Shown here: positions 8,734 to 16,857 of the stretch, one piece after another
Layout: each line of letters begins with the position of its first letter
How positions within the stretch are numbered: the stretch's first letter is position 1
Position numbers and translations under genes: made by a program
Origin: Elusimicrobiota bacterium
Lineage (GTDB): Bacteria > Elusimicrobiota > Elusimicrobia > UBA1565 > UBA9628
Direction: 5' to 3'
DNA length: 64,000 nucleotides
NCBI GenBank assembly: GCA_016212795.1
Contig: JACRDT010000005.1
Location: 1-64,000, forward strand
Notes under the pieces: model-generated
What the model saw: only the letters and a program-made list of their open reading frames with translations
Database searches by the model: none
What the model was told of the DNA's origin: nothing

Positions 8734-9051
8734 ATGAGCCACAGAGAGCAATTCGACCACCACGCCGGCTGCGACTGCCCCGAGGACTCGTCGTCCGACG
8801 TCGAGGCGATGGTCCGGGTCTGGCAGGAGTCCTTCGAGCACGCCGCGCACGACCTGCGCGTCGAGGTCCTCAAGCAGAAGATGCGCAAGGCTTGGGGCTC
8901 CCGGATGGACCCGATCGCCGACGCCGTGATCGCGCTGATGAACTGCGAATGGAAGGCGGCCCACGGCAAGGGCGACTCCAAGCAGCGGGAGAAGCTCTTC
9001 AAGGACCTCGTCGACAAGATCCGGGCCGCCTACGACAAGGGGCCGAAGTAA
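8734..9051 (+). CDS. small hypothetical protein
   Basis: 105 residues, ATG preceded by AGGAGG at optimal distance, so it is a convincing gene. The protein is hydrophilic with no signal peptide or membrane segment. The N-terminal 25 residues contain a His/Cys cluster ('HHAGCDCPED') that could bind metal. The rest is predicted helical and ends in a Lys-rich 'RAAYDKGPK'. A small hairpin CGTCC-TTTTA-GGACG (8700-8714) lies in its leader. I do not recognise the family. The stop codon is directly followed by a palindrome (9052-9076). Confidence 0.72.
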   Translation: MSHREQFDHHAGCDCPEDSSSDVEAMVRVWQESFEHAAHDLRVEVLKQKMRKAWGSRMDPIADAVIALMNCEWKAAHGKGDSKQREKLFKDLVDKIRAAYDKGPK

Positions 9052-9076
9052 CTCACCTCCCCCGCGGGGAGGTGAG
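9052..9076. terminator. palindrome directly after a stop codon (terminator/REP-like element)
   Basis: A perfect stem-loop with 11-bp arms (CTCACCTCCCC) around the loop CGC begins at the base after the TAA of the 105-aa gene. It has no clear T-run. Its architecture matches the palindromes at 24037-24065, 27116-27144 and 40881-40911, which also abut stop codons. A bidirectional transcription terminator is the simplest reading. Confidence 0.65.
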
Positions 9077-9083
9077 GCGCCCT

Positions 9084-9138
9084 TCACCTCAGGGCGCGCA
9101 GCGCGAAGGGCATCCTCACCGCGAAGCTCCACGCGCAA
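9084..9138 (-). pseudogene. displaced 3' end of a radical-SAM-like gene
   Basis: On the minus strand this reads 'AWSFAVRMPFALRALR' and then TGA at 9084-9086. The intact gene at 16858-17859 ends 'AWSVAVRMPFALRTLL' and then a stop. Both the DNA (43 of 45 bases at 9091-9135 versus 16865-16909) and the position of the stop codon match. Upstream of this fragment no further homology is visible. It is either the original gene end displaced by an insertion or the tail of a lost paralogue. Confidence 0.65.
9091..9135. repeat. left copy of a 45-bp direct repeat flanking an island (att-like)
   Basis: 45 bases match 16865-16909 in the same orientation with two mismatches. The right copy lies in the last codons of a gene, the usual position of an integration site. 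No integrase gene is recognisable between the copies. Confidence 0.65.
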
Positions 9139-9410
9139 GGGAAGCCATCGTCAAAACCGTGGCCGCTCCGTTTGTAGGCGAGAGGCGCCCCGGCGGCCGT
9201 CTTCCCGACGAAACTCCCGGAAAGCCGTACCAGCAACTCCGGGGCATCGCCAGCGAGACTGGCTCATGGGATTAGGAAACCGCATGGAAGAGTAAAACCG
9301 CCGCTGGTTCGAGGCCGTCTTCGAAAGGCGCCACGCCAACGCCTTCGCCCTCCAGGAGATCGCCGGCAGCCTCAAGGCAGGCGCGTCTGCTTCCGCGGCT
9401 TCGTGGGGTA
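9139..9410. other. intergenic stretch without a supported gene
   Basis: I see no convincing gene. A short plus-strand reading 'RWFEAVFERRHANAFALQE' (about 9303-9360) has an ordinary protein-like composition but no start signal and may be a remnant. The minus-strand reading across 9151-9426 looks like an antisense artefact. Confidence 0.5.
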
Positions 9411-9439
9411 TTGCATTACTGCGCATTACGATGTATCAT
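9411..9439 (+). promoter_or_regulatory. promoter of the RHH/ParE toxin-antitoxin operon
   Basis: TTGCAT (9411-9416) and TATCAT (9434-9439) are separated by 17 bp in a short AT-rich patch. CATTAC is repeated at 9414-9419 and 9424-9429 inside the spacer, a plausible operator for the ribbon-helix-helix antitoxin. Confidence 0.55.
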
Positions 9440-9472
9440 TATATAAGACAATACCCGTCCGGAGGCTTCGCC

Positions 9473-9709
9473 ATGAACAAACAGACCGTCACCTTCCGCC
9501 TGGACGCGCAAAGAAGAAAAGCCCTCGACGCCATCGCGGCCGGCCTTGACCGGGACCGAAGCTACGTCCTCAACGAGGCCATCAGCAATTATCTCGAAGT
9601 CCACCAATGGCAGGCCGGGCATATCAAGGAGGGCTTGCGCCAGGCCAACGCCGGCATGTTCGCCAAGGAGGCCGACGTCGCCGCCGCCTTTCGCAGGCGG
9701 CGCAAGTGA
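9473..9709 (+). CDS. ribbon-helix-helix antitoxin (CopG/ParD-like)
   Basis: 78 residues from ATG 9473, chosen over 9431 because GGAGG lies just upstream. The N-terminus 'KQTVTFRLDAQRRKALDAIA' and 'RDRSYVLNEAISNYL' are the beta-strand and two helices of an RHH DNA-binding domain. The C-terminal half is the extended, toxin-neutralising part and ends in an Arg-rich tail. It binds and neutralises the toxin encoded immediately downstream and probably represses its own promoter. The two genes overlap by 4 nt. Confidence 0.85.
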   Translation: MNKQTVTFRLDAQRRKALDAIAAGLDRDRSYVLNEAISNYLEVHQWQAGHIKEGLRQANAGMFAKEADVAAAFRRRRK

Positions 9710-9990
9710 AGCCGGCCTGGACCAGGCTTGCGCTGGCGGACCTCGACAATGCCTGCGGCTACATCGCCGAGGAGAACCCCTCGGCGGCCCTGCGCGTGGT
9801 CGAAAGGATCGAGAAGGCGGTCGATGCCCTTCGCCTGCATCCGGAGATAGGCCGTCCTGGCCGGGTCGGCGGCACCCGGGAGCTCGTCATCACGGGGACT
9901 CCTTTTATCGTGGCGTATCGCATCAAAGACGAAAGGCTGGAGGTCTTGGCCGTCATCCACGGCGCGCGACGCTGGCCGGACGTCATGTAG
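9706..9990 (+). CDS. ParE/RelE-family toxin
   Basis: 94 residues from a GTG start that overlaps the antitoxin stop (GTGA). The N-terminal helix pair 'ALADLDNACGYIAEENPSAA', 'RIEKAVDALRLHPEIGRPGR' and the strand-rich C-terminus 'RELVITGTPFIVAYRI...LAVIHGARRWP' are typical of the ParE/RelE fold. ParE members poison gyrase and RelE members cleave mRNA on the ribosome; the Arg-Arg-Trp-Pro ending is closer to ParE. It lies at the left end of the 9.1-16.9 kb island and may help stabilise it. Confidence 0.85.
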   Translation: MKPAWTRLALADLDNACGYIAEENPSAALRVVERIEKAVDALRLHPEIGRPGRVGGTRELVITGTPFIVAYRIKDERLEVLAVIHGARRWPDVM

Positions 9991-10717
9991 CCGCTGCGCG
10001 AACCAGCAGCCGCGGCAACGCAGCCTCCGATTCCCTCTAAGCAGGACCTCCGGCCCAGCCCGGGCTATAAAGCCCCGGCGGAGCCGGTCCGTTCGGCGGC
10101 GTCCTCCGCCTCAAGGGTCGCCATCGCCGCTCCAAGGCCCGCGGCAGCGGGCGGGACCTGCGGGCCTTGGGTCCGTCCATAGGCCCGCAGGCTTGCCTCG
10201 CCCCCTCGCTTCGCCCTTCGGGGAAACATAACCATGTTATGTTTCCTTGCGCCCCCCGCAACGAGCGCTGCCGGCTTGCAGAGGAATTCCCTCAGAGGGT
10301 CCGCCGTCTTCGCGGTCCCGTCCAGGCGGCCTACGCGTGGCACCGTGCGCTACTGCGTCCGGACGCATCTGGAATATCAAAGCGCGCGGGCCGAGGCGGA
10401 AGCCGCTGTCTCCCGCATGCCTTCACTGAACAAGGCGTGGCCATGCTCCCCAGCGTCCTCCGAAACCCCCATGCCATGACGTCATCAAGAGGCTCATGAC
10501 CTCACCCAAGGAGCCACCCCGGAGAATCGGCTTCCACCCATAGCCGGTTTTGCTATTTCCCCATCCCCCTTGTGGGCAACTCGCCAACATCTCCCAACCG
10601 AGCAACATAGCCAGGCCCAGACATCGACACCGCCGCCACGCGCTACCGCCTCCCATCGATAGCATTCCGTACCAAGCAGGCAAAAACATTCGTCCTTGAC
10701 ACGCTCATCCGGCTCCT
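9991..10717. other. non-coding, decayed stretch
   Basis: About 730 bases with no intact gene. The only recognisable part is an ORF6N fragment near 10392-10478. The remainder has broken frames in both directions and no promoter-like motif I would defend. It looks like debris of former mobile or phage genes. Confidence 0.55.
10392..10478 (+). pseudogene. fragment of an ORF6N/KilA-type DNA-binding protein
   Basis: The plus frame reads 'RGGSRCLPHAFTEQGVAML' followed by 'PSVLRNPHAM'. 'PYAFTEQGVAMLSSVLRS' is the hallmark of ORF6N-domain proteins, which are common in prophages and mobile elements. The preceding part of the domain is frameshifted or scrambled and the downstream part is missing, so the gene is dead. 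Confidence 0.6.
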
Positions 10718-13700
10718 TCATTTGCATTTTATGCTAGTGAAGCACCCGAAGATGGAACCTCCGGCCTCGGCAAGGGGGCCGCCCTCCCACTTCACGCATT
10801 GCACGCCGGGCTTGATGACGCCTTGGCGCCACATCTGCGAAGTGTTGCCGCAGCCCGCGCCGCCCCGCATGCCGCACCACTTGTCCACCCAGTTCCCGTA
10901 GTCGTCGGTCGTGCACACCCGCTGCTTGGCCGCCGCGTTCACGGTCACGGTCCAGGTGGCGGCGCCGCTGTACTGGAAGTCGCCGTCGAACCCAGTGGCG
11001 CGGATGGTCTTCTGACCCGCGGCGTCGAACCTGTAGGTCCTCTCGAAGGTGGCGTTCTTGCCGTTGCCCGAGACGCCACTGGCACCCATATACTGCTTGG
11101 CACCGGTGTCATTGGGACTCACGCCGTTGCCGCTGTTCCATTCGACGCCGCGAAGATTGTCGTCGGCGTCGGAGGCGGTAACCTTGAAGGTGTAGGCCTG
11201 CCCCGCGGTCACGGTGACCGCTGATGATGATGGCATGTTCCTGTCCGCGGTCGGAGACCTCTTGAGGACCGGTTGTATCGTGCCGGCATACCAGGGCTTG
11301 GGCGTGTCGCTGCGGCAGTCATAGGCGTAGCCGCCGCTGGTGCAGGGCACCGGGCATCCTTGCTCCCGCCAGGACGCGCAGTCCAGGTCGCCGGCGTTGC
11401 CCGGGCACCGGATCCTGTCAGTCGCCGAGCATTTCCCCTGCGTCGGCAGGGTCACGGCAGGCGCTTCGGTCGTGGCACTCGCCTCATTAGAATACGCCGA
11501 ATCGCCGGCTGAGTTGTAGGCTTTGACGCGGTAGGAATACTTCGTGCTGGGAGCCAATCCGGTGTCGGTGTATCCTGTCCGGTTCGCCGTGACAATTGCT
11601 ATCTGGGAATAGGCGCCGCCAACTGTCCTGCGCTCGATATTGAACCCGGACTCATTGTCGGAATCAGCATTCCAGGAGATGCTTGTCTGGTTGGACGAAC
11701 TTGAGAATGCCCGAACATTGGCTGGTGCCGTTGGCGGTGTTAGCCGAGGCACCGGCGGCAACTCGGGCAAAGACGGCAGATTCGTGCTCGGCTCATCTGG
11801 AGAACTGTCCTGCAACTCAGAAAACGTATCAACCGCTGTTTTTGCGATGTCAATCCACCTATCAACTGAATGCCGTAGCGCCAATGAATCCAGCAGGTTG
11901 GACTGATTCCCTTTCTCCGTTGAAGGGTCAAGTCCGAATTTGTCAAATGTCAGCCCGATTTCCCGGCTTAGTCCGGCCACCTTGAGCGCATCCAAGACCA
12001 CGCCGAATACCTTCTTCTGCAAGTTCAGAATCGCTTTCTGCACCACCTGTTCATCGGGAGGATTCACTGCATAGAGAGTGAACATCAATCCTTCTCGAGT
12101 CGGTTTGCCCGAGAGATGCACAATAATGGTGATCCCCTGATCCCAGCCAACAAGACCAACATCGAATTTCTCTCCCTTTGTAGGAAGCCCTTGCCGATTC
12201 GATGTTGAGTTTGGGCCAGGTCCTTTCTGAGCGCGAGAGGTCGGGGTCTTCTCAACGCCGGCTATTTCGGTCCCCTCGAATGAAACATATAGATGCGTCC
12301 TGTCAGCATGGGGAGCGTTGATGCTGCTTGCCGTAATATGAACCTCATTGTCATCCGGAAAGTAATAGACTTCGACGAATATGTTCTGCACGATTCTATA
12401 CGCTTCCATGTCAGAGGAACTCAAGTGCCGAGCCTCCAGCGGGTAATGTGTCGGTCCAGTCCATGGCGAGATGGTGGCCTTATCGGGAACGCCTGCTGAA
12501 GGCTGGCTCATGGTCGGTTGGGATGGAGTTGCCGATTGACTCGGGGGCGACGGCGCAGGTGTAGGCGCGGGGGGCGGCGCCTGGACGATATGGGGCACCG
12601 CCTGAGGGGCCCGGGCGGGGGCTGGAGGCGAGGCCTTCTTCGGGGGTTGGAGCTGCTTGATCACGTTCCGGACGAACTGGCTCAGCAGGCTCGCCTCCGT
12701 GTAGTCGGTAGAGACCTCGCCCTCGGGCCGGCCGGCCCCGGCGGTGTTCATCTCCCGCGTCGGGGGTCTCAGATGGGACCGGCCGTGCCTGAGCAGCGCT
12801 TCCCTGCTGAATGGCATGGGAGCGGAGGCGTCAGGCGCTTCCTCCGCTGCGCGGTCCGGGCGGGCCTGCGCCGGGAGGCGCGCGGACGCGGCCGTGGCCA
12901 AGCCCTCGTAAACGGCGCCCAACTTGAGATGGAGGCCCGCCTCTTCCTCCGGGTTGAGCGACGGCTTGGCGAGCTGGGACTCCAGCCCAATGCGCGTCTT
13001 GTCGAGCTTGCCGGCCTTGGAGCCTTCGCCCCCGAGGAAGTCCGTGCCGCCGTTGAGCCAGTAGTTCATGGCCGCGTTGCCGAGCCATTTAACGACATCG
13101 AGCACCCATCCGGTGTCCTGCAGGGGCTCGGCGGAACCGGCGGCGTCGGGGTCCTGCTTGAGGACGCGCTGGTAGGCGACCTCGTAGCGTCCCTCGGAGT
13201 CCTGGGGCGCATGCTGAGCCGCCTGCCGGTACTGCGAGGCGGCCAATGTCACGTACGCCGTCTTGAGGGCTTGGGCTCGCGAGGCCGTCTGCGGGCTGCG
13301 ACCCTGTTCCGGAACTTCGCGCATGGCCCGGTCGAAGTCATCATCGGAGAGCGATTCAAGGACGGCCGCCAGCCGCTTGAGGCGCGCCTCTTTCTTGGCG
13401 GCTCTCTCCGACTCGGGTTCCGGCTGTGCCGCCGCGGAGGCGAGTTCCTCGTAGACTCCTCCAAGCTTTAGGCGGATGCCCGCCTCCTCCTGGCTGGCCG
13501 AAGACTTCGACAGCTCGACCTCCAGCCCGTCGCGGGTCTTCTTGAGCTTGCCCGCGCTCGATCCCTCGTCACCGATGAAGTCCGTGCCGCCGTTGAGCCA
13601 ATAGTTCATGGCCGCGTTGCCGAGCCACTTGACCACATCCGTCATCCAGCCCGTCTCCTGCAGAGACTCAGGGGCGGCGGCAACAGCCCAAGCGACCTCC

Positions 13701-14140
13701 TTGTTCTGGAGGACGACGCGCTCGAAGGCTTCGTCGCAGTCTCCCCGGGCTTTCGGCGCGTCCTGGGACGCCTGGTAGTACTCGAGCGCGGCCAGGGTCA
13801 CGTAGATTTGCTTGAGAACGCCTCCGCGCGAGGCCAGTTGCTGGCTGCGCACCTTCGCGGGCGCCTCACGCATGGCCAGGAGGTACTCGTCGTCGGAGAG
13901 GGACTCGAGGAGGGCCGCCAAGCGCTGAAGCTGGGCTTTCCTGTCACGGGGGGCGGCGACCGCGCCCGGGGCCTCTTCGCCCGCGGCTTGCAGGGGCTCA
14001 TCCGGCAGGGAGGTCTCGGCCCTTGATCCCGCGGAAACCGGGAGGGTCATGCCGGCGGCGAGGGCGGCCGACCAGAGCAGATGTGCGGCGCGTCCTCCGG
14101 CAATGGAGGACTGGGGGTTCTGCGCAGAAAATTCTAGCAC
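10718..14140 (-). CDS. large secreted FN3-domain protein with a duplicated N-terminal module
   Basis: 1140 residues. The GTG start at 14140 has GGAGG 8 nt upstream, and the N-terminus looks like a signal peptide ('LLWSAALAAGMTLPVSAG'). Residues ~65-240 and ~250-425 are two copies of one module, each starting 'RLAALLESLSDDEY'-like and containing the near-identical block 'WLGNAAMNYWLNGGTDF'. A Pro-rich linker (~500-550) leads to an unrecognised domain (~560-790), an FN3 domain (~800-890), a Cys-containing segment, a PKD-like sandwich (~970-1070) and a Cys-rich end. The central part (roughly 11.6-12.5 kb) is visibly AT-richer than the flanks. It is the last gene of the minus-strand operon starting at 16241. 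An exported adhesin or envelope scaffold is likely; the function is not known. Confidence 0.75.
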   Translation of the reverse strand: MLEFSAQNPQSSIAGGRAAHLLWSAALAAGMTLPVSAGSRAETSLPDEPLQAAGEEAPGAVAAPRDRKAQLQRLAALLESLSDDEYLLAMREAPAKVRSQQLASRGGVLKQIYVTLAALEYYQASQDAPKARGDCDEAFERVVLQNKEVAWAVAAAPESLQETGWMTDVVKWLGNAAMNYWLNGGTDFIGDEGSSAGKLKKTRDGLEVELSKSSASQEEAGIRLKLGGVYEELASAAAQPEPESERAAKKEARLKRLAAVLESLSDDDFDRAMREVPEQGRSPQTASRAQALKTAYVTLAASQYRQAAQHAPQDSEGRYEVAYQRVLKQDPDAAGSAEPLQDTGWVLDVVKWLGNAAMNYWLNGGTDFLGGEGSKAGKLDKTRIGLESQLAKPSLNPEEEAGLHLKLGAVYEGLATAASARLPAQARPDRAAEEAPDASAPMPFSREALLRHGRSHLRPPTREMNTAGAGRPEGEVSTDYTEASLLSQFVRNVIKQLQPPKKASPPAPARAPQAVPHIVQAPPPAPTPAPSPPSQSATPSQPTMSQPSAGVPDKATISPWTGPTHYPLEARHLSSSDMEAYRIVQNIFVEVYYFPDDNEVHITASSINAPHADRTHLYVSFEGTEIAGVEKTPTSRAQKGPGPNSTSNRQGLPTKGEKFDVGLVGWDQGITIIVHLSGKPTREGLMFTLYAVNPPDEQVVQKAILNLQKKVFGVVLDALKVAGLSREIGLTFDKFGLDPSTEKGNQSNLLDSLALRHSVDRWIDIAKTAVDTFSELQDSSPDEPSTNLPSLPELPPVPRLTPPTAPANVRAFSSSSNQTSISWNADSDNESGFNIERRTVGGAYSQIAIVTANRTGYTDTGLAPSTKYSYRVKAYNSAGDSAYSNEASATTEAPAVTLPTQGKCSATDRIRCPGNAGDLDCASWREQGCPVPCTSGGYAYDCRSDTPKPWYAGTIQPVLKRSPTADRNMPSSSAVTVTAGQAYTFKVTASDADDNLRGVEWNSGNGVSPNDTGAKQYMGASGVSGNGKNATFERTYRFDAAGQKTIRATGFDGDFQYSGAATWTVTVNAAAKQRVCTTDDYGNWVDKWCGMRGGAGCGNTSQMWRQGVIKPGVQCVKWEGGPLAEAGGSIFGCFTSIKCK

Positions 14141-14179
14141 GATTGCCGCCTCCGCGCACGTCCGCGTGTTACCGACCGG

Positions 14180-15013
14180 TCAGCGATCAAAGAAGGCGGC
14201 GGCCTTCTTCGCCAGGGCGTGGACCTTGGTCAAGTTCTTGGTGTCGAAGGACTTCCCTGAAACGGTCCGGCCCGTCTCAACGTCTACCATCCGCACGTTG
14301 AGAACCCATCGGGAGCCGACGTTCGCCATACTTCCGAGGATTACAGATTCCGCCGCCATCAGCCTGCCGATCTTCACGGCGGTTGATTCGTCCACCACCG
14401 GGTCCATCTGGAGTCTCTGTTCATCTAATATCTTCTGCAGGAATTTTCTCTCAAGGACGTAGTAATTGCTGCTCCCGGCCAGTTCGGTCCTCAAGGTTTC
14501 GCCGGCGACCTCGGCCGGCGCCTTGTCAGGACCCACGCTTTCGATATCGAGAACAGCGAGCCTGCGGCCGAAGACCGCGGCAGAGCCTCCGCGCGTCTCC
14601 TCCGGGAGCGTTCGTTCGGCATCCCCAATTCGGCCTTCCTGTCCAGGGCGCTCCCCGCGCCTGGCCGCGGCCAGAAGATCCCGCGCCTGTTGCGACGGCT
14701 CCATCCGCAGGGATTGCTCGAGTTCCTTGACGGCCTTGGCGAAGTCGCCCACCTGGAGAAAGAGCGCCCCAAGCTCCCTGTGGGGGAAATAGTCCACAAA
14801 GTGCATTCCGTAGGTCCGAACGCTGCTCTTGTCGGCGCTTCTTAGGCAGACTGAGTTCTTGTAGGCGTTGAAAGCCTCGCGGACCATCCTCTTCTTGGCA
14901 AAAGCTTGGGCCTGGCCGTAGTAGTCCCACCAGTCGCCCGCTGCGTGGGCGAGGCCGGACCCCAGCAGAAGGAGCAACGCCAGCGGCGGCAGCGCGACCC
15001 TATTTCTAGAAAT
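14180..15013 (-). CDS. exported TPR/CsgG-like protein
   Basis: 277 residues if started at the ATT at 15013. No ATG, GTG or TTG exists between the upstream gene body and the signal peptide; starting at ATT gives 'SRNRVALPPLALLLLLGSGL', a textbook signal sequence. A TTG inside the hydrophobic core is the alternative. The middle part has TPR-like helices ('HRELGALFLQVGDFAKAVKE'). The C-terminal ~130 residues resemble CsgG/FlgO-type lipoproteins ('RLAVLDIESVG', 'YYVLERKFLQKILDEQRL', 'VNVRMVDVETG'-like). Such proteins form or assist outer-membrane secretion assemblies. Its start overlaps the end of the beta-barrel gene, so the two are translationally coupled. Confidence 0.72.
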   Translation of the reverse strand: MSRNRVALPPLALLLLLGSGLAHAAGDWWDYYGQAQAFAKKRMVREAFNAYKNSVCLRSADKSSVRTYGMHFVDYFPHRELGALFLQVGDFAKAVKELEQSLRMEPSQQARDLLAAARRGERPGQEGRIGDAERTLPEETRGGSAAVFGRRLAVLDIESVGPDKAPAEVAGETLRTELAGSSNYYVLERKFLQKILDEQRLQMDPVVDESTAVKIGRLMAAESVILGSMANVGSRWVLNVRMVDVETGRTVSGKSFDTKNLTKVHALAKKAAAFFDR

Positions 15014-16241
15014 AATAGATGACCGACCAGATGAATCTCGTGGTCGTGTCCTTCTGGTCGCGGACGATGTCCACGCGATCCGCGTGAGTCGGGTCTTTGG
15101 ACGGATGGTCGAACTCATAGGACATGTTGTTGAGGTTTCTTCTGCCGTGCTCGACCGCGGTCTCGATCTGAAAGTCATCGAACACCAGGCCGAAACCGGC
15201 GCTTCCGAAGTTGCCGTCGCCGTTGCCGTCCGTCTTGTAGGTGACGAGTTGGTCGGCCATCTTGTACCGCGCGTGATAGTAACCAAGCCTCACGGGCAAC
15301 GCTTTGAGAACGCTCTTGATGGGGATGACATACTCGGCGCCCACATGGTACGCGGTGGTATCAAGGCCGAACCAACGGCTACTGGTCCTGCCGAAATCAG
15401 CCGCACAGGTGAGATTATCCATCGCTCGCCAGCTCAGGCCTATGTTGCCGGCGGCAGAATCCCGCATCGGCCGCTTAATGACAGTGACTGCGTTGTCCAC
15501 GTTGCGGAAAGTGACTCCCTGGCCGCCTGACCCGTTGAGGTTCAGGCCCAGTTTCAAGGTCGGCAGGATCTTCCATAGCAAGCCTGCCCCGATCCAAGGA
15601 CCAGAGATGTTGCCAGTATAGTCCATGGTGTCTGAGAGCCACGAATTGGTGAACGTGTTGTCATAGTAATTCCCAAGCGCGCCGCCTTTGATCTTGCCGT
15701 TCTGCCAGCCTGCGGTCAAGCCAACTGCCATGTCCTTGGTGATGTCAATGCCTGTTGATGCGCCGTACAAGTCCACATAGCCGAAATCTCCACCGTCAAG
15801 GACCTGATACCATTCCTGCGCGTGGTCGCCGTTCAAAGGGTACTGGTGCGATCTGGCGAGCATCTTTCCTCTAAGAAGGAAACGCATGTAGGTAACCGCG
15901 AAACTGACGTTTTTCTCCGCTTCTTTGTACAAAGGCCACACAACGCTGGCGAAATTGACACTGGCTGTGTCGTACTTGCGCTCCAAACCCATCATGTCCG
16001 ATTTTGATGTATTGCCAAAATGAAGTGCCGCGATCGACACCTCTGGTCGCTTCAGTTGTGCCAGACCCGCAGGGTTCCAATAGACGGCGGTAGCATCGTC
16101 GGCGATGGCGGTAAAGGCACCGCCAAGGGCGGTCGCTCGCGCGCCCACCGGGTGGTATGATTCCGAACTCCAAAGCCCCAGGCCGAAACATGGGCGGATC
16201 GGCACGAGCGCGACGAAAGCCATCAGCAGTATCTTGTGCAT
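15006..16241 (-). CDS. outer-membrane beta-barrel protein (PorV/UPF0164-like)
   Basis: 411 residues. ATG 16241 was chosen because GGAGGGG lies upstream and a signal peptide 'KILLMAFVALVPIRPCFG' begins here. The mature N-terminus has the hallmark 'VGARATALGGAFTAIADDATAVYWNPAGLA' of FadL/PorV-like barrels (shown here as two parts: 'ARATALGGAFTAIADDATAV' and 'YWNPAGLA'). Amphipathic strands run to the C-terminal 'RFIWSVIYYF', which ends in Phe as barrels usually do. The base composition is lower in GC than in the neighbouring chromosome. It heads the operon with the CsgG-like and FN3 genes, which suggests a secretion or surface-attachment machine. Confidence 0.82.
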   Translation of the reverse strand: MHKILLMAFVALVPIRPCFGLGLWSSESYHPVGARATALGGAFTAIADDATAVYWNPAGLAQLKRPEVSIAALHFGNTSKSDMMGLERKYDTASVNFASVVWPLYKEAEKNVSFAVTYMRFLLRGKMLARSHQYPLNGDHAQEWYQVLDGGDFGYVDLYGASTGIDITKDMAVGLTAGWQNGKIKGGALGNYYDNTFTNSWLSDTMDYTGNISGPWIGAGLLWKILPTLKLGLNLNGSGGQGVTFRNVDNAVTVIKRPMRDSAAGNIGLSWRAMDNLTCAADFGRTSSRWFGLDTTAYHVGAEYVIPIKSVLKALPVRLGYYHARYKMADQLVTYKTDGNGDGNFGSAGFGLVFDDFQIETAVEHGRRNLNNMSYEFDHPSKDPTHADRVDIVRDQKDTTTRFIWSVIYYF

Positions 16242-16324
16242 TTGACCCCTCCGGCCTTCCTGCCTTCGACGGCCCTTGTCCGGCACCTGGCCGGACAAGG
16301 GCCGACCCCTGGGAAGGCTAGAAT

Positions 16325-16354
16325 TGAATACCACTTATAAGTGTTGATGTCAAC
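16325..16354 (-). promoter_or_regulatory. promoter and palindromic operator of the envelope operon
   Basis: Minus-strand TTGACA (16348-16353) and TATTCA (16325-16330) are 17 bp apart. Two perfect palindromes, ACTTATAAGT (16333-16342) and GTTGATGTCAAC (16343-16354), fill the spacer and cover the -35 box. The divergently transcribed XRE gene lies 88 nt away, so this is a strong candidate operator for that repressor. Confidence 0.65.
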
Positions 16355-16442
16355 TATTATTACACCCTTATCGGCTGTTGTCGATGATGGCGATATGGAA
16401 TAGAGTCCTCCGGGGAAGCAAGTGGGGGCTGGCGGAACGGCT

Positions 16443-16835
16443 ATGGAACCAAACCTAAGGGCTGCGCTTGGAAAGAGGATTCGGCTTCTGCGGAAAGCGT
16501 CCATCCTTACGATAGAAGAGCTGGCATTCCGCTCAGGCATTCATACGAACTACCTGGGAGACATAGAACGCGGGCAAAGGAACCCTTCCCTTGACAATCT
16601 CGAGAAGATTGCCGTTGGCCTCAGGATTCATATCTCCGAACTCTTCCCAAAAGGATCACCAGCCAATCCCAGAGAGCAGCAGACCTATTGCCTCATACGT
16701 CCTCTGCTGAGCCTAGTCAGGGACCGCTCCAACAAGGATCGGGAATTCATCCTGGATGTTGCCAAGGCTGCCGCCAGGCATCTGAGGGCCCCGAAGCATA
16801 GCCGGGCCGGCCGAATTGGGCCGAATCCAAGATAG
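16443..16835 (+). CDS. XRE-family transcriptional regulator
   Basis: 130 residues from ATG 16443 (a GTG at 16422 is possible). Residues 7-62 are a Cro/C1-type HTH ('LGKRIRLLRKASILTIEELA', 'GIHTNYLGDIERGQRNPSLD'). The C-terminal half is a helical region without a recognised sensor domain. Divergent from the barrel/CsgG/FN3 operon, with palindromic sites in between, it probably represses that operon and perhaps itself. It is convergent with the radical-SAM-like gene; a small stem GCGCG-GGAAG-CGCGC at 16842-16856 separates them. Confidence 0.85.
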   Translation: MEPNLRAALGKRIRLLRKASILTIEELAFRSGIHTNYLGDIERGQRNPSLDNLEKIAVGLRIHISELFPKGSPANPREQQTYCLIRPLLSLVRDRSNKDREFILDVAKAAARHLRAPKHSRAGRIGPNPR

Positions 16836-16857
16836 AAGATCGCGCGGGAAGCGCGCT

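Noticed and set aside
9151..9426. Minus-strand frame of 91 residues
   Set aside because: Ser/Arg-rich, no ribosome site and no similarity; it overlaps the toxin-antitoxin promoter.
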